DNA of 64,000 bases, from positions 248,001 through 312,000 of the forward strand of contig NW_024468919.1 of NCBI RefSeq assembly GCF_011745365.1. Reading direction: 5' to 3'. Positions 42,335 to 54,891 of the stretch are shown piece after piece. The position numbers and the translations under genes were made by a program. The first letter of the stretch is position 1. Each line of letters opens with the position of its first letter. This stretch comes from Cryphonectria parasitica EP155. Its lineage: Eukaryota; Ascomycota; Sordariomycetes; Diaporthales; Cryphonectriaceae. The notes under the pieces were generated by a model. That model saw only the letters and a list, made by a program, of their open reading frames with translations, ran no database searches and was not told the DNA's origin.

Positions 42335-45193
42335 GGCGACATGCCCCTCTTCATTGATACCCCTGCCCAGCGATACAACCGTATCCTGTCCTCAGTACCA
42401 GTCCTAACACTGGCTTGCCCGTCTAGGCCCTGTCTTGTCACCGACCCCCCAGCTCAGCAAAGGTGTTCGAGAAGCACTGCGTACACGCAAAGCCATAAAC
42501 AATAACGCCCCGTCCAGGGTCTGCCAGTGGAGAGCCTCCTCCAAGCGACAGTCCTCACGTAAACATGGGTGGCATGTCGTATCTCGTCGTTCGTTTCGAG
42601 AGACGTTCTCTTCGTGCACTGCCAAGATGGCGAAGAGAGTTCCGGAAACAAAACGAGATTATATCGCGATGTTCACGGGATGTCCCAAGACCCTCCTCTC
42701 CATGCGAGCGCTACCTGCGCGGGGAGCGAAGGGTTCCAGATCGATTGGTCAGGAAGACCTCCGGTAGGGCACAAGTTCGAATCAAGACAGTCGCCCGACC
42801 TGTTGGGCCTTTACAGACCTCACTTGCTACCTGCGAAGCATGTTGCCGGTACAAACCCTCAACTTTCTTCTGACTTCGCAGGGCAGGTGCTTGTCTCTGT
42901 GCGTAAACCGCAGAGACGCGTTGCTGCTGACGCCACCAACCATCTCGCTATTTCTAGGAACTTCCCGGGTGTCTGAGGCAAAAGCAATCATGCCACCGCC
43001 TCGTCAGATTATTGGTATTCTGAAACAAGCTTCCAGAACACGGCCTATTATGTTGGTTTGTCACCTGCATGCTCATTAATGCAAGAGACAAACAGACTCT
43101 TTCCGATCAATCCAACACGAGTGCGAATGGTGGGGCTCACCTGCCAGGTTTCCTTGCCTGCCTGTTGTTTGCAGCTCCGTCCTCCCAGTTCCGACACTTA
43201 TACAAGCTCGAATAATGTCCAGGTCGAAGTTTTCTCCCTTCCTTCTTTCTTATCGTAAACTCATCAGCCCTGTCTCAGCCTCTCGTCGAGGACCTCGCCA
43301 TGATGCGACTCGCTTGAGCCGTTTGGAAGCGACATCTCTGCAGGTGATTCACTGATGGGTCTTAACCTTGAGTTCCAGACAATCTCTAGAGGGGCTTGGC
43401 TGACAGAAACAGGGCTTCGTCTGAATACTCCTCAGGTATCCTTGTGCAGCAATTGCCAGCCAGAGAAGCTATGAGAACATGCTAGGGTTTACTTGAGAGT
43501 AAACAAAAGCCAAGCAAAACAAAGAAACGGCACTGCGTCACTTGACTTGTCGCATATGCAACCTGCAGACGGGCTAAAAAGGCAATGTGATCCACATCAA
43601 CCTTACCCACGGTCTCAGGATCGCCGGTCTTTGGTGCTGGTAGTTTGAAGAAAGTTGTACACGAGGTCACAGCTTGCTGTTGACCACACAGTAGTGTCTT
43701 TCCCCGTAGAAAACCCGAGTCAAGAACATATGAAGCGCCGACAAGCTCGTCGTCGTCGCTGTCTTCTGAGGCTGCAACTTGCATGCGATAGATGAATCGG
43801 ATCCCTGGACGCTGGTGAAGACTCTCTCATAACCAACGTTTTTGGTGCCATTGTTCTCAGCCTTCACAACTCGTCTTGGCCGCAGGGCTTGTGAGCAGCC
43901 GGAATAGGGAGACAAGGACGTGACATTCTGGCCAGCACGACGTGGCTATGCACTTGCGACCGCAAAAGGGCCCTCACAACTCGAAACGACGCCTTTGGGA
44001 ATTATCCCCCGCCGCGAAACTGAGGGTCTGGCCAGCCACAAAGGCCGTCTCCTTGACCCCTTGGACAGGACTCATTCAGTGCATTGCCTTTGGACCCGGG
44101 AGATCGGCACCAGGTTGTTTCATTCTCGTAAGGCCAAGACGAGAACAGGAAGGAGTCTCATTTTGCTGTGTTGATGTGCTGCACAGGCTGATGGTTGCCT
44201 TGCAAGAAACAGCATAGTTCACCGCTGAGGCCCGAACGAGGACGCAAACATCTCGCCTGGGCAGAGATAATTGCACCAAACTGACCAAGCCGTCTTGTAC
44301 TACGCGAGGGAGAAGATGGGCGGGGAAACAGAAAGGCAAGACCTTGAATACTCACTCCCTCAAGGGGGCGAGGACAAAGGTGGCAGTGGAGACGTGGTGC
44401 GTGCCACGTACGAGTTGGTCTATACCGCCTAATTGGGTTTCCCGGTGCATGGACACTTTTTGAACTCTTGTATGGGCTTGTAGCAAGCTAGGAACACACA
44501 CAAAGAGTAATCGGATCGGCTGGTCATGGGTCAAAAGTAGCCCTCGCTAGATCCCTGGCATGCTCTGCTGGACACTCTGGCGATCATGGCATGTTGATCT
44601 CCATCTCAAACCCACCAGATTCTACCAAGGCATGTTTTTGGTTAATGTGCACACTGGGACATTTCAGCTCTGCAGGACGAATGCGCCTCCTCTAGACTAG
44701 TCAGGGTTCAGACTATACCGTTACATAGTCTCGAGGGCTCTGGCTTCACCTGCGGGGTCATATTGGGTCGTCACAGGTCAGCAGCCTCACGGTCCTCCTC
44801 TTCCTGTGGAAGCCTTATACTACTACAAACACATGTGGTAGTCAGATGGGGCTAGATGTAGTGGTATTGTTCCCTGCCCTGATGGGCGCCTCGGTTTGTC
44901 ACGGGATACCTCTCACAGCGTGTGGAAGAGGTGGTAGCGAGAGGCTCGGGGACCCCCACCCCCACCCGGGCGACAACGTCCACGGAGGAAGACTTGTTTT
45001 CTTGAAAGACTGCCCCTGGACCCCAAAACGATGCGTACCAGGTCGCATGCGAATCTTGTCTCCTGAATGGTCACCCTGCTGTCGCTCCATTTTGTTTCAG
45101 CGCCTGCGTCTTCGAGATAGTTATTCATCCTAACTGGTCAGCGGCGCCTTCCTGCTGCAACGTGGTCTGGAAGGAATTCTAGGGGACTTGGTC

Positions 45194-45240
45194 TTTTTTT
45201 TTTTTTTTAAAAAAATATATATATATATATATATATTTTA
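45194..45240. repeat. Poly-T/poly-A/(TA)n compound tract
   Basis: About 16 T, 7 A, roughly ten TA units and then TTTTAAAA. It is strongly AT-rich and able to form hairpins. Confidence 0.9.
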
Positions 45241-46375
45241 AAATAATTATTACAATAGTTATAGACACAACACCAAGGCTGTGCAGTGAGAGAAGAGCAA
45301 ATATGAATGGCACGCAAGAGCAACACAAAAATGTGCACCAAAATCATTATGAATGACCATGTGTACGGCACCCACATGAAAAAGGGTCAGGAGGAAGGAG
45401 GGAAGAAGAAAAAAAAAAGAAAGAAAAACAAAGTCCCACATACAGCACAGACAGGGATGGTGCCGGATCTAACCTTTTCTCCTGCAGGCTGAAGGGCCCG
45501 TCCCGCTCTGGGGTGTGGGCGTGCATGGCGGACCAGGGGGGGGGGGGGACAGCTGGGAATCGAAGGAGAATCGAAGGAGAACCAACAGGGTCGTGGGTCT
45601 CGGGCTGCCCGTATCGCATGTCGCAGGAAGGAGGGGATCCACGCCTTTCCCTTCTCTTTTCTTTTGCGGGTTTGCTGCTACCACGTGAGCTAGTTGGAAA
45701 TTACTATTGTACATAGCAAGTCCTTTTTTTGTCTTACGATGGATTGTTAAGATGGTACTTTCTCCTCTCTTTTTTTTCTTTTTTTTTTCCATCCTTTTTT
45801 TATTATTATTATTTATATACTTGTTTTCCTCATGAAAGGAGTTACAAATAAATGGATCGAGCCGAGGCGGGGGATGACGAGGAGGAAAGGGGGGGGTTGG
45901 GCGTAATGGTTTCGGCTGGATGACGAATCATCGCAATCCTTTTCCAATTTTTTCTGCTCACCTTTGGGCTGAACAGAACCAAGACAAAAACAGGCTGGCT
46001 GACTTTGGAGCCACTTGTTGCCAACCACCAAGTCACCATGTGGGTAGGTGGTATTGGGTTGTTGTGGTGCTGGTGGGGCCCCGTTCCCCCTCCAAAACCC
46101 TCCTCTCCTCCCCCCCGTTGGCCTCCGTGGGAACCTTTTGACGGGGTGATGCTTCGAGCGATCTGTACTTTTGTAGGAAACTTATTGTACTTCCGCAGTT
46201 AATTGCCGGATTGAGTTGTCGCCAGACTCGTGGTGGACTTACTAGGTACATTTTCTCACGGTTGTCAAACACCAAAGAAAGAAAAAGAAAGAAATAAAGC
46301 ACAGAGGGAAGAAGAAGAAAAGAAGAAAAAAACCAAGAAGAAAAAGCATTGGAGCCCAAAACCAAAACCAAAACC

Positions 46376-46398
46376 AAAAAAAAAAAAAAAAAAAAAAA
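46376..46398. repeat. Poly-A tract (23 nt) after AAACC repeats
   Basis: Several ACCAAA units run into 23 A, then GATGTGACTC and a T-run. No coding sequence is seen. Confidence 0.9.
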
Positions 46399-47194
46399 GA
46401 TGTGACTCTTTTTTTTCTTCTTCCTTTCTTTGCCCTCTCTCGCTTCCCGTTGCCCGCCCCGGCCCGAGATCTGAGTCCTTGGGACCCATTTGTGGACCGC
46501 CGATTGACGGCATGACGAACTGGGATTCATGCTGGGTTTTTTTGACAAGCGGTTGAGTAAGGTTGTCAAGCCCCATCCATCCATGCCCCCCATGCCCTAG
46601 GAAAAAGATGAGAGAGACGGGAGGGGGGGGGGTCGCTGTTGGTACGCCGAATGTAGCTCTGGGTGGATTTCTGATCCGCACAGTGCGCGAGGTACTTGGA
46701 TCGGGCTTCTCAAAAACTTGCTCACCATGTACTGTACATAGTACTGATGAGAGGGGGGGGAAAAAGAGGGGGGGGGTGTACCATTAGTACCATTACTATG
46801 GTACCGAAGCGAAGGGTCAGTCCTGGTGACCTCTCAACTGGAGTCGTCTGTCTCATTCTGTACGCGGATGTCACCTCTTTTCTTTTTTTTTCCTCCCCCC
46901 CCCCTCCTTCCTTTTTTTTTGACAGTCTTTTTATTCATTATTTCAATCCATGTATGAATTGGCCAAGACTGGATACTGGTCAAGCGATAATTTTACCTTG
47001 ACCTTTCTGTGGACGATGCTCGCTATTCCCGCCTCTCCCCCCATTTTTTTCACAATATCCTTTCTGTTTCTACTTGCTTGACCTCTCAACCTTCCCCTCT
47101 TTGTTTGCCTTCTTACTCATACTTTCAAACCCACTTTCATGCCATGCATGGTACCAAAAGTCTAACAAAACAGAAAGAAGAGAACAAGAAAAAG

Positions 47195-47229
47195 GTGTGT
47201 GTGTGTGTGTATGTGTGTGTGTGTGTGTG
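47195..47229. repeat. (GT)n microsatellite
   Basis: Two (GT)n runs interrupted by one AT. Confidence 0.9.
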
Positions 47230-49514
47230 GTCAGACGGGGACGATCCTGATCCGTCCGCGGGGGCGGGCGGATCTGACTGCAGCCGCCTTATTGCAGCCG
47301 CCCACCTAAGGGGCCTTGTGTTGCACATGCCATGTGAGTGGGACACGTCAAAAAAAAAAAAAAAAAAAATTGGGAAGGCGGGCAGGGCTATGTAATTTGA
47401 CATGCAAATCGAGTGGCGGGATACATACATATATACAGGCATATTCTCCGAGAAAGGAGCTTGGGGTGGGCTGACGTGATAAATATGATATCGAAGCGGT
47501 CAGCGACCGGGACGAGAACGGACTGAGGCAACAAGACACAACTTGTGTCAATGAGTAGTTAATTAGGCGGCCGACTGCACCGTCATGCTTGAGGATGGGG
47601 TACATGGCATGCTGTCACGAGTGTTACTTTATTAGGTGACATCAGATGTTCACTCACCCCCCCCCCCCCTCCTCCTCCTCCCTTTCTTTTGTTGCGATAC
47701 GAGCAGGGCCACACACAGACAATATTCGCAGAATTATTCGCGATAGTCCTTCGGTGGGCTGTTCCTTTTTCCCTTCTGGGTAAGCAGGCTCTTGTGAGAT
47801 GACTGGAGGTGAGCAACAAACAGTCACGCTGTGCTCGGGTGGGCAGTGAAATCATCAGCCCCCCCCGGGGGGTTGGCTCCGACTGGACTGGTTCGACTAC
47901 CTTTGCTACGTGCACCCATCTTCTCCTCCGAGCCCGACAAGGCCGTCTCGGAAGGATGGCCTCCATCCGAGAATGGAAAGGGTGATAGAGTAATCGACTT
48001 GCTTCCATTGAACTATTCCCAGGATAGGTTTATTACAGTGAGCAAGAAGAAGAAAAGAGAAGGGACACCGGCACGGAGGGGGGGCTGCATGAAGAATCTG
48101 ATTGTAAAGGGCATGTCCTCACCGCCCAAAGAGGCTATATGTGAAGGATCGTAGGGCTGGCTGCACACAAGTCACAAGGCTGACAGGTCATCATGTTTTC
48201 GTCTTGGGCAGACCTGTCACAAGATTCTTACCATGCCAACGTCATGAGACTTTCGTGTTGTTGTTCCGACGGGGCCGGACATGGACGGACGACTTTATAA
48301 TAAATTGCCAATTTTATCAGAAGAGTGCCTGACATACACTTTTCGGTGTAATAAATCAAACCGGAATCCGACTAATTACATATTTAAGTAGTGTTCTGCC
48401 TTGCCTCTCGAGTCTCGTTCCGGAGCCAGAAGTAGATATGACTGGGTCTGCCAGCCTCTCCAGCCACCGCTCAATCTAACTCCTGAGATGAATATCAACG
48501 TAGACCAGAGGCTGCGAGGTGGATACTGTTACTCATTGATTTTGGGGGCTTGATGTGAAAGGAAGCAAGCGTAGTGAGCCGTGTTGGGCATCCAAAGATT
48601 CTAAATTCTTCTGTCATCATCTAATTATAGAAGCACCAATAGTTCAACTTTGCATTTACTATCATTCCTTCGTCAGAAAGCATTGGAACGATAAACTATT
48701 TCGGCCCAAGTGCATTTGTAATCAGAAAAAAGTAAATGACAATCACAAGGGGCCGTCGTCCTTTTTGACTGAAAGAGGGCATAAGATGTATAATGCAATG
48801 ATAAACCAATCCAGCTCATCAATACACTATTCGCCGCATATCCTCATGCTGCCCAACATCTCGTATCATATTATGGGGGTGTTGAATCAGATTCAGGCAG
48901 CCTCTACGTCGGTGGTCATTATTTCGAACTGCGTGTATAGAATTACTTCTCATTGCTGCGATAGATAGGTTTGAATCTAGATTTCCTGCCTTAGTTCGAC
49001 GCAGTGCTTTGCCGTCAGCTTCATTTGAAAGTTCGTGGGTGATGTTCGAGGAGTCTCTGTCATGGCCTTGTTAACAAGAGAAATGTGTGTTATCTTTCAC
49101 GATGGGCTTTTCTCCATCATGTGAGAGTTGTCGGGGGGAAATGACGATCGCCAGGTCTCAGAACGAACTACACTTATATTCCCCCCCACATGAGTCTGAC
49201 CTAGATGCAGAAGAGAAACTGCCACGTACAAGAGAAAACTCTCAGCTTCGCAGAAAAATATGATTGCTTTCATGTGAAGGCATCAGATGGCCCGTCTCTT
49301 GCCCGTCTATCTGGACTTGTCTATCCCAAATTTGCTCATCCTCCTGGCCATATGTCCAGGATTTCATGTCCTCGTGTAAATATAAAAGAGATCAACAAGG
49401 AACTTCTTCAGCCAGAATGGGCTGACGCAGTGGGCTCCTTGCCCCTATTCTCTATTTCAACAAAGGCCCCAAGACGGCAGTGTCATTCACTTGCCCGCCC
49501 GTACATGTACAGGA

Positions 49515-52500
49515 TCAAGACTCGACGACGCCAAACCGCAGCCCTTCCAGCGCGTCCTCATACTTGGCCGGGTTATGATCCGTCAACATCGTCGCGCCGA
49601 AACGGATTTCTCTAAACCGTGTCTCTACATCCCGGACGTACTTCAACACGATCCTCCTGGCCGGGCGGCTGACGTACTGATTATTGCCCTTCCCAGCAGC
49701 CTCAGCGTCCGGGTCGATGAACGCATCCCGCCGCAGGACCTTCTCCGTCTCGACCACAAAGACCTCACCTGGGGGCAGAAGCTTCTCGCTCATCATGTTG
49801 ACCCGGAGCGTCTTGAAAGCCGCAAACGCCCACTTCTCGTCTTCCTCCGTGGCAGCACTCCTGCCAGTGTCCTTTCCTCCTCCTCCTCCTCCTCTTCCCC
49901 CTCCCATTCCGCTGCACTTGTCCATCAGGCCGCTTTGCAGGGCCTCCCAGACGCGCTGCTTGATCTCCTGCTTCGCGTCTGCGTTGTCGGTTTTGAACGC
50001 CAAGGCGACGGCCTGAAAGTCGTGAAGGACGCCAAGGGAGAGGTAGGGTACTAAGTCCTGTCCATGGACGACGGAGGTAATGAGTCCGCGCGTGGCTCGG
50101 CGGAGAGAGGGTGACACCGTTGAAGGTGGACCGTATGCGTAAACGTGGATGGCCCGGCCGGGCGGGAGGAAGATATCGGGGGAGCATGAGAATGATGATG
50201 CTGAAGACGAATTGGTAGGGGAAGCAGAGGGAGCAGGGAGAGATCGACGGTGTGGCTCGTCAGAGGTAACGAAAGAGGTGCCGCTGTCCACGGGTTGAGA
50301 GAGCATGATGCCCAGCAGGGCCGTCACAGCGCCTCCGAGAGAGTGCCCCGTGAGCACAAGCCCATAGTCGGGATTTTCTTCCAGCGCTGCTTTGATGGTG
50401 ACCAGCACTCGGCCGTCGCCGCCGTACAGCAGTCGTCTTGCGGAGGCGTGCACCCCCTTGTGCACCTTGTAGGTCTTGCCGCGCCAGACGAGGTCGTCGT
50501 AGTCGCATGTCATGTCAGCCAGGACATCCTCGAACCCCAACGTTCCACGACAGGCCAGAACCACTGCCTTGGACTCGTCGTCTATGGAGATGTAGTGAAC
50601 CAAGGGCACGCCCGACTCTGTCGAACCTGTGGCGTCACTCCCTCCCTGGGCATCGACGAAGGATGACAGCAAGACGGACTGTGGTGAGGACTGGGTATGA
50701 TGTGCAAAGTAGCGCACCTCGTGGTGTGTGCTGTCGAGTGCCTTCAGCATGGGTGGCATGGTCTTGGAGATTCCAAACATCTTGAGAAAATGAGACCCAT
50801 ACGAGGCCGAGCTGTAGCGCATGTACCGTGTGATGTTACGCAGCAGATGGAAACGCGGAAATGTGACCTCGAGCGTTCCTGTACGACGGAGAGTTGTCAG
50901 GGCGTCCGCGCTGGCAAAGGGACTGGGCTCGACATAGGGAACAAGGGACGTCTGAGAGCTGGTCGTCCTGAGGGTATAGATGCTGGGAGAATAGCGGTGT
51001 GACACCGCTTTTGGATGGTCTGGGGGCGATGGTGGAGGTTGCTTCACGTCTCGTTCGGGCCTCGGGTTGGGCACGTAACTGCGCGGGAAGGTAGGGGACA
51101 CAGGTCTGTGGCTTTCCACGGAGTGTATGGAAAAGGTGTCTGTCTGGGAGACGAGCGAGTCTCTTCGACGCTCGTGTACCGATATAAAGCTAGCTCGTGA
51201 TGGGCTTTGCTGCAGGTCCCCCGAGTATTCAGCCAGAGCCCGAGTTGTCAGCGCCTTCCGGGGTGCTACTGCTTGTGCTGGTCGGGGCGCTCCTTTAGGC
51301 GGTGGAGGTGGTTGTCTGCCTGGAACCAGCGATGGACCACGATTGGGCACAGTCAGATGTCGCTTCGAGGTGGAAGCTGCCGTTACTTGAGAAGGCCCAA
51401 CGTCTCTGTTGTCTTTGGCCATCATGATGGAGCTGGCAGATCCTGCGCCCTTCTTCAACACGTTGCGCAAGCCACCCTTTTTTTCAATGGATGTCTTTGA
51501 AGATTGTGACGCTTCTAGGTTGTCCTTTGTTGATTTTTTGGACGACGACGACGACGACGACGACGACGAAGATGACGACAACAACTTTGACATTGATTGC
51601 ATGGGCTGCTGCTTCTTTCGTGGTAGGTCGGTGCTGCTGGAGGAAGCTGTCTGAGAGGATGCCGGCGCCCTGACCCGTTTCTGATTTGCTGAAGGTTCGC
51701 CATCTCGTGTAGGAAGGGTGGTCTGTCTCGTCTGGACCGGAGTGCCTCGACCCTGACCAGTACTATGGGGTGCAGTAGATGCATGCGCAGATATGTCGAC
51801 TGCGGGTCTCGGACGCAGCGAAGGCGGGGATTTGGGAGGTAGTGGAGGAGGCTTGTCCTCCTCATTGTCGTCGTGGGAAGTTTGCTTCTCATCCGGAGAC
51901 ATATCAGTGTCTGAATCATCAATCTGTTCCACAAAGCGAGGCATGTCTTGATCTTGCCCTGCGGCCCGAGACATCTCGGTGCTCCTCAGACTGTTCTTGC
52001 CAACCCGATAGACGACACGATACGCGGCTGGGGTATCGTTGGTGGTGGTATCTGGGAGCATGTGGTCCGATGCAACAGACCAGCGCTGGCCCCCTTGCGA
52101 GGAAGAGGGCACCAGCCTTGTCTCCTCCACGAGCTCCACGCCCGGTGGCGGCGCCAGGCGGCTCGGCTGCGTGCCCGAGACGACGTCGACAGTGATCGTT
52201 TTTGTAGTTTTTGTCTCGGTGGTGATGACCACCTTGGCCCCAGGAGGGAGCGCGTCCATGATCTGACTCCTGAGCCGGGACTCCGGGACAAGACTTTCGT
52301 CGTCGGTGCTGTCATCTTCTGCCCCGTGCTGCTGTATGGTCCTGACGACATGGTCCTTTGGACTGCCGTTGTCTTTATTGTTGTTGGACCGCTGTTGTCC
52401 ATCCGTGATTCTGTTGTAGTCAAATGTCTCCTCGTCGTTGAGGATGACTACATCCCACAGGATCTCATCGACCTGCAGCCGTTGGTTCTCTTCCTCGATG

Positions 52501-53207
52501 AGTCTCCAGGCCCACCTCTGAAAGTATGCCATGCCGACCATGCCGACGATCAGGTCAAAGACACCGACCTTTTCGCCTGGCTGGCCCGTTGCCGGATTGT
52601 TGAACTCGCGTCGGATCAAGGTGATGATGCTCGCGATGGCCCTGGATGACTCGGTCGAGCCCAGGACCGAGTCAAGATACGACAAGGTCAACTGCGATAT
52701 GTCGGAGATGGTGGACAGTGTAGTCCCGGTGAGGTGGAAGCCCGCTGTTGTCCAGAAGACGACCTGGGACAGTGCGAGGTGGAGGCCCTCGAGGCTCCTC
52801 TCCATGACCGTCTCTGCATCGGCTCTCTCCAGGTCCGAGTTGGACCGCAGGAAGGTCTCGTTGCCGGCACGGTGCAGGATGCCCTCGAGGATGCCTCTCC
52901 CGAGCTCAAGACTCGAGAGGGTCGTGGCCTTGGCTGCGCCGAGACCATATCCGCCAATAACGGTACTGACACGGAGGGCCAGGCTTGCTGAGCGTGTCCA
53001 CAGGCTGATGGCAGAGGCGACGGGAGTTGGGAGAAGGGTCCTGATTGGTGGAGCAGGCAAGAGTTGTTGATGTTCTTGTTGTTGTTGTTGTTGTTGTTGT
53101 TGTTGCTGCTGCTGCTGCTGCCGCTGTTGTATCTCGAGGTCTGTTGGAGTCATTTTGGTGGTCTCGATCGCCCTTCCTGGATCATCATCTCCCTCAATCT
53201 GAGTCAT
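49515..53207 (-). CDS. Class 3 lipase (diacylglycerol-lipase-like), 1230 residues
   Basis: Single-exon gene starting at ATG 53207. The alpha/beta-hydrolase lipase-3 domain lies at about 870-1120: VLACRGTLGFEDVLADMTCDYD (oxyanion region), GVHASARR, nucleophile Ser956 in TGHSLGGAV, then GQDLVPYLSLG, which supplies the likely acid Asp (about 1052), with a His following in LGVLHDF. The arrangement matches fungal sn-1 diacylglycerol/triacylglycerol lipases related to yeast Lih1 and animal DAGL. The N-terminus has a poly-Gln run (about 29-47) followed by weakly hydrophobic segments. The middle (about 300-800) is disordered, with a Ser run near 545-558 and many PPLPPK-like proline motifs suited to SH3 binding. 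There is no signal peptide, so an intracellular, perhaps membrane-associated, role is likely. It is divergent from the GNA1-type gene. Confidence 0.88.
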   Translation of the reverse strand: MTQIEGDDDPGRAIETTKMTPTDLEIQQRQQQQQQQQQQQQQQQEHQQLLPAPPIRTLLPTPVASAISLWTRSASLALRVSTVIGGYGLGAAKATTLSSLELGRGILEGILHRAGNETFLRSNSDLERADAETVMERSLEGLHLALSQVVFWTTAGFHLTGTTLSTISDISQLTLSYLDSVLGSTESSRAIASIITLIRREFNNPATGQPGEKVGVFDLIVGMVGMAYFQRWAWRLIEEENQRLQVDEILWDVVILNDEETFDYNRITDGQQRSNNNKDNGSPKDHVVRTIQQHGAEDDSTDDESLVPESRLRSQIMDALPPGAKVVITTETKTTKTITVDVVSGTQPSRLAPPPGVELVEETRLVPSSSQGGQRWSVASDHMLPDTTTNDTPAAYRVVYRVGKNSLRSTEMSRAAGQDQDMPRFVEQIDDSDTDMSPDEKQTSHDDNEEDKPPPLPPKSPPSLRPRPAVDISAHASTAPHSTGQGRGTPVQTRQTTLPTRDGEPSANQKRVRAPASSQTASSSSTDLPRKKQQPMQSMSKLLSSSSSSSSSSSSSKKSTKDNLEASQSSKTSIEKKGGLRNVLKKGAGSASSIMMAKDNRDVGPSQVTAASTSKRHLTVPNRGPSLVPGRQPPPPPKGAPRPAQAVAPRKALTTRALAEYSGDLQQSPSRASFISVHERRRDSLVSQTDTFSIHSVESHRPVSPTFPRSYVPNPRPERDVKQPPPSPPDHPKAVSHRYSPSIYTLRTTSSQTSLVPYVEPSPFASADALTTLRRTGTLEVTFPRFHLLRNITRYMRYSSASYGSHFLKMFGISKTMPPMLKALDSTHHEVRYFAHHTQSSPQSVLLSSFVDAQGGSDATGSTESGVPLVHYISIDDESKAVVLACRGTLGFEDVLADMTCDYDDLVWRGKTYKVHKGVHASARRLLYGGDGRVLVTIKAALEENPDYGLVLTGHSLGGAVTALLGIMLSQPVDSGTSFVTSDEPHRRSLPAPSASPTNSSSASSFSCSPDIFLPPGRAIHVYAYGPPSTVSPSLRRATRGLITSVVHGQDLVPYLSLGVLHDFQAVALAFKTDNADAKQEIKQRVWEALQSGLMDKCSGMGGGRGGGGGGKDTGRSAATEEDEKWAFAAFKTLRVNMMSEKLLPPGEVFVVETEKVLRRDAFIDPDAEAAGKGNNQYVSRPARRIVLKYVRDVETRFREIRFGATMLTDHNPAKYEDALEGLRFGVVES
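51540..51567 (-). repeat. In-frame trinucleotide run coding poly-Ser
   Basis: (GAC)n on the plus strand reads as serine codons (TCG) in the lipase frame. Confidence 0.8.
53075..53133 (-). repeat. In-frame trinucleotide run coding poly-Gln
   Basis: TTG and TGC units on the plus strand give CAA/CAG codons near the N-terminus of the lipase. They are likely length-polymorphic. Confidence 0.85.
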
Positions 53208-54891
53208 CTTGGCAGGAGGAAGGGCAGCGTCTGGGATGCTTCACGCAAGAATGTCTTGTCTTATCTTGCCTGAGGAATGAAAACGGCAGAAGTAAAGAAG
53301 AAGAGAGAGCAGGTGGCTGTCTTGAAGTGATGTGTAGCTTTGGGGCTCACATGATCTGATTCGGAACGTATCAAGCAAGTACTCAGTATGTAGTATCGAT
53401 CACGGTAGAAAACATCACCTGATCAGATGAAAGGGGGGAAATAGATGATGTATGCATTGGATGAAGATGACAATAGGGACAGCGTGAGCCTCGGAGCTGT
53501 GTTGCAGCATTCCACAGCATATGATTTATTTTCCATGACTGAAAAGGCATGACTTTCTCGATTGATGATTGATGGCGCTCCGACAGAAGAGTGGATTCCT
53601 TGCAAGGTTTGTCGCTGCTCAAGCATGTGAAAGAAGAAAAAAGACCAGGGGCAAGTCTACTTTTGAGTGGCTATGACACAATGCAGGTGCAACAGAGGGG
53701 GCTCTTCTCACAGTTAGTAGTTAGCAGCTTGTCAGACGTGGCCAGCTCCAATTTGACAGTGCCTGAGTGCTTGATAGGCAATCTGGCATGTCTCATGCAA
53801 GGGGCATATCAATTTTTATTTGGTCAACACCAAGAAAGAAAAAAAACAGAAATACAAATATTCAGATGACACCAAAGTACTATGGTTCATATAACAAGAT
53901 CACAGTCCACCCATGAGGGATTCATCAGCGAATTGCATGCACAGCCAGGCTTGTAACATTGCCCCTCTGTAGTTGCATTGGGTGATGTCAGGGTTCGGGT
54001 TGTAGGGCCCCTTGTAGCAAAGAAACTGGTCCAAGAACCCTTGAACAATGACGACATACCTTAACAAACACCCTGAGCCTCTTGTCAATCTGGACTCTCA
54101 ATTGCAGCTACAAGACACTCCCATAACGGATACCAGGAATGATGGTGAGATCTGAATCAATTGTGTACTGTGCAGTCCAGACACACACAAGAAGAAGAAA
54201 AAAATGAGAAGCGCCACAGGACATTATTGTGGAGGACAGGACGGCCTGGGCTGGGCTCGTGTAATTCTGGACCCGACAGCCCGTATTCCCAGAGACAAGC
54301 GGGTGGTGGTACCGCCCCAGGGCTTCTTTCTGATTTGCTGCACAGGTCAGCGAGGCTGTGGTGGTCAGTGCTAGCGTGCCCAAGTAGAAGCTTGGAAGGG
54401 GCCCTGACCACTGAATCGGTCCCTCGGGGGAGGGGACCTGCAGGGCCCAGGGCCCAAAATAGTTCAGGGGCGCGAGCTAAAAAAGTAAAAGCTGACGGGT
54501 AGTCGAGTTGGCGAGAGCGTTGGGAGGATTAAATCTGGGGGAGGATCTACAACGAGAGAGACAAGGGGATATATTACACTCGAAACCTGTTCTCGACAAC
54601 AGCTCCTCCATAACCCTCCTTCAACTTTGTCTTGCACGCGCCCTACCTGCTTTTGGACGTCATTCGCTTCAGTGTCACTCTCTCCCAATAGCCACCGCCA
54701 TCCTCCACCGAAACCATCCCGAATCTCTTTGTTGTCGTGTAGCCGCTTTCGACAAAAGGTCGCCGCCATCTGCTCACACCGCCCCCTCGACGACAACACC
54801 TCCTATTCCCTCCTCGACTCCTCGACTGTTCGACTCCTCCCTTCTCCTCCTGCTTCATCCCAGCTCCTCTACAAGAAAGGAGAAAGAAAAC
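53208..54891. promoter_or_regulatory. Divergent intergenic region: lipase and GNA1-type promoters
   Basis: 1684 bp between divergent start codons with no supportable gene. A pyrimidine-rich, CTCC-repeat leader (about 54600-54870) precedes the acetyltransferase ATG, whose context is AAAACATGAAC. Confidence 0.5.

Larger units (their letters stand above)
37370..49514. other. Gene-poor region of about 12.1 kb
   Basis: No supportable gene. 37370-38200 is probably the 3' UTR and flank of the Zn2Cys6 gene. Beyond it lie simple repeats ((AC)n at 42311-42334, (GT)n at 47195-47229, A/T tracts at 45194-45240, poly-A at 46376-46398 and 47350-47369, and poly-G at 38984-38999 and 45536-45549). Candidate frames at 42435-42976, 43482-43784 and 48555-48968 lack recognisable domains or good starts and were not called. 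Confidence 0.5.

Noticed and set aside
42760..42800. AAGTTCGAATCA resembling a tRNA B box
   Set aside because: No A box or stems at the right distance.
42435..42976. Overlapping plus-strand frames of 110-135 residues
   Set aside because: Three competing frames, none with a family resemblance or consistent splice sites.
43482..43915. Minus-strand frames with a DSDDDELVG stretch
   Set aside because: They could be an exon of an unknown gene, but no continuation with clear junctions was found.
49205..49615. 136-residue plus-strand frame with ATG
   Set aside because: It overlaps the lipase coding sequence in antisense and has no recognisable feature.
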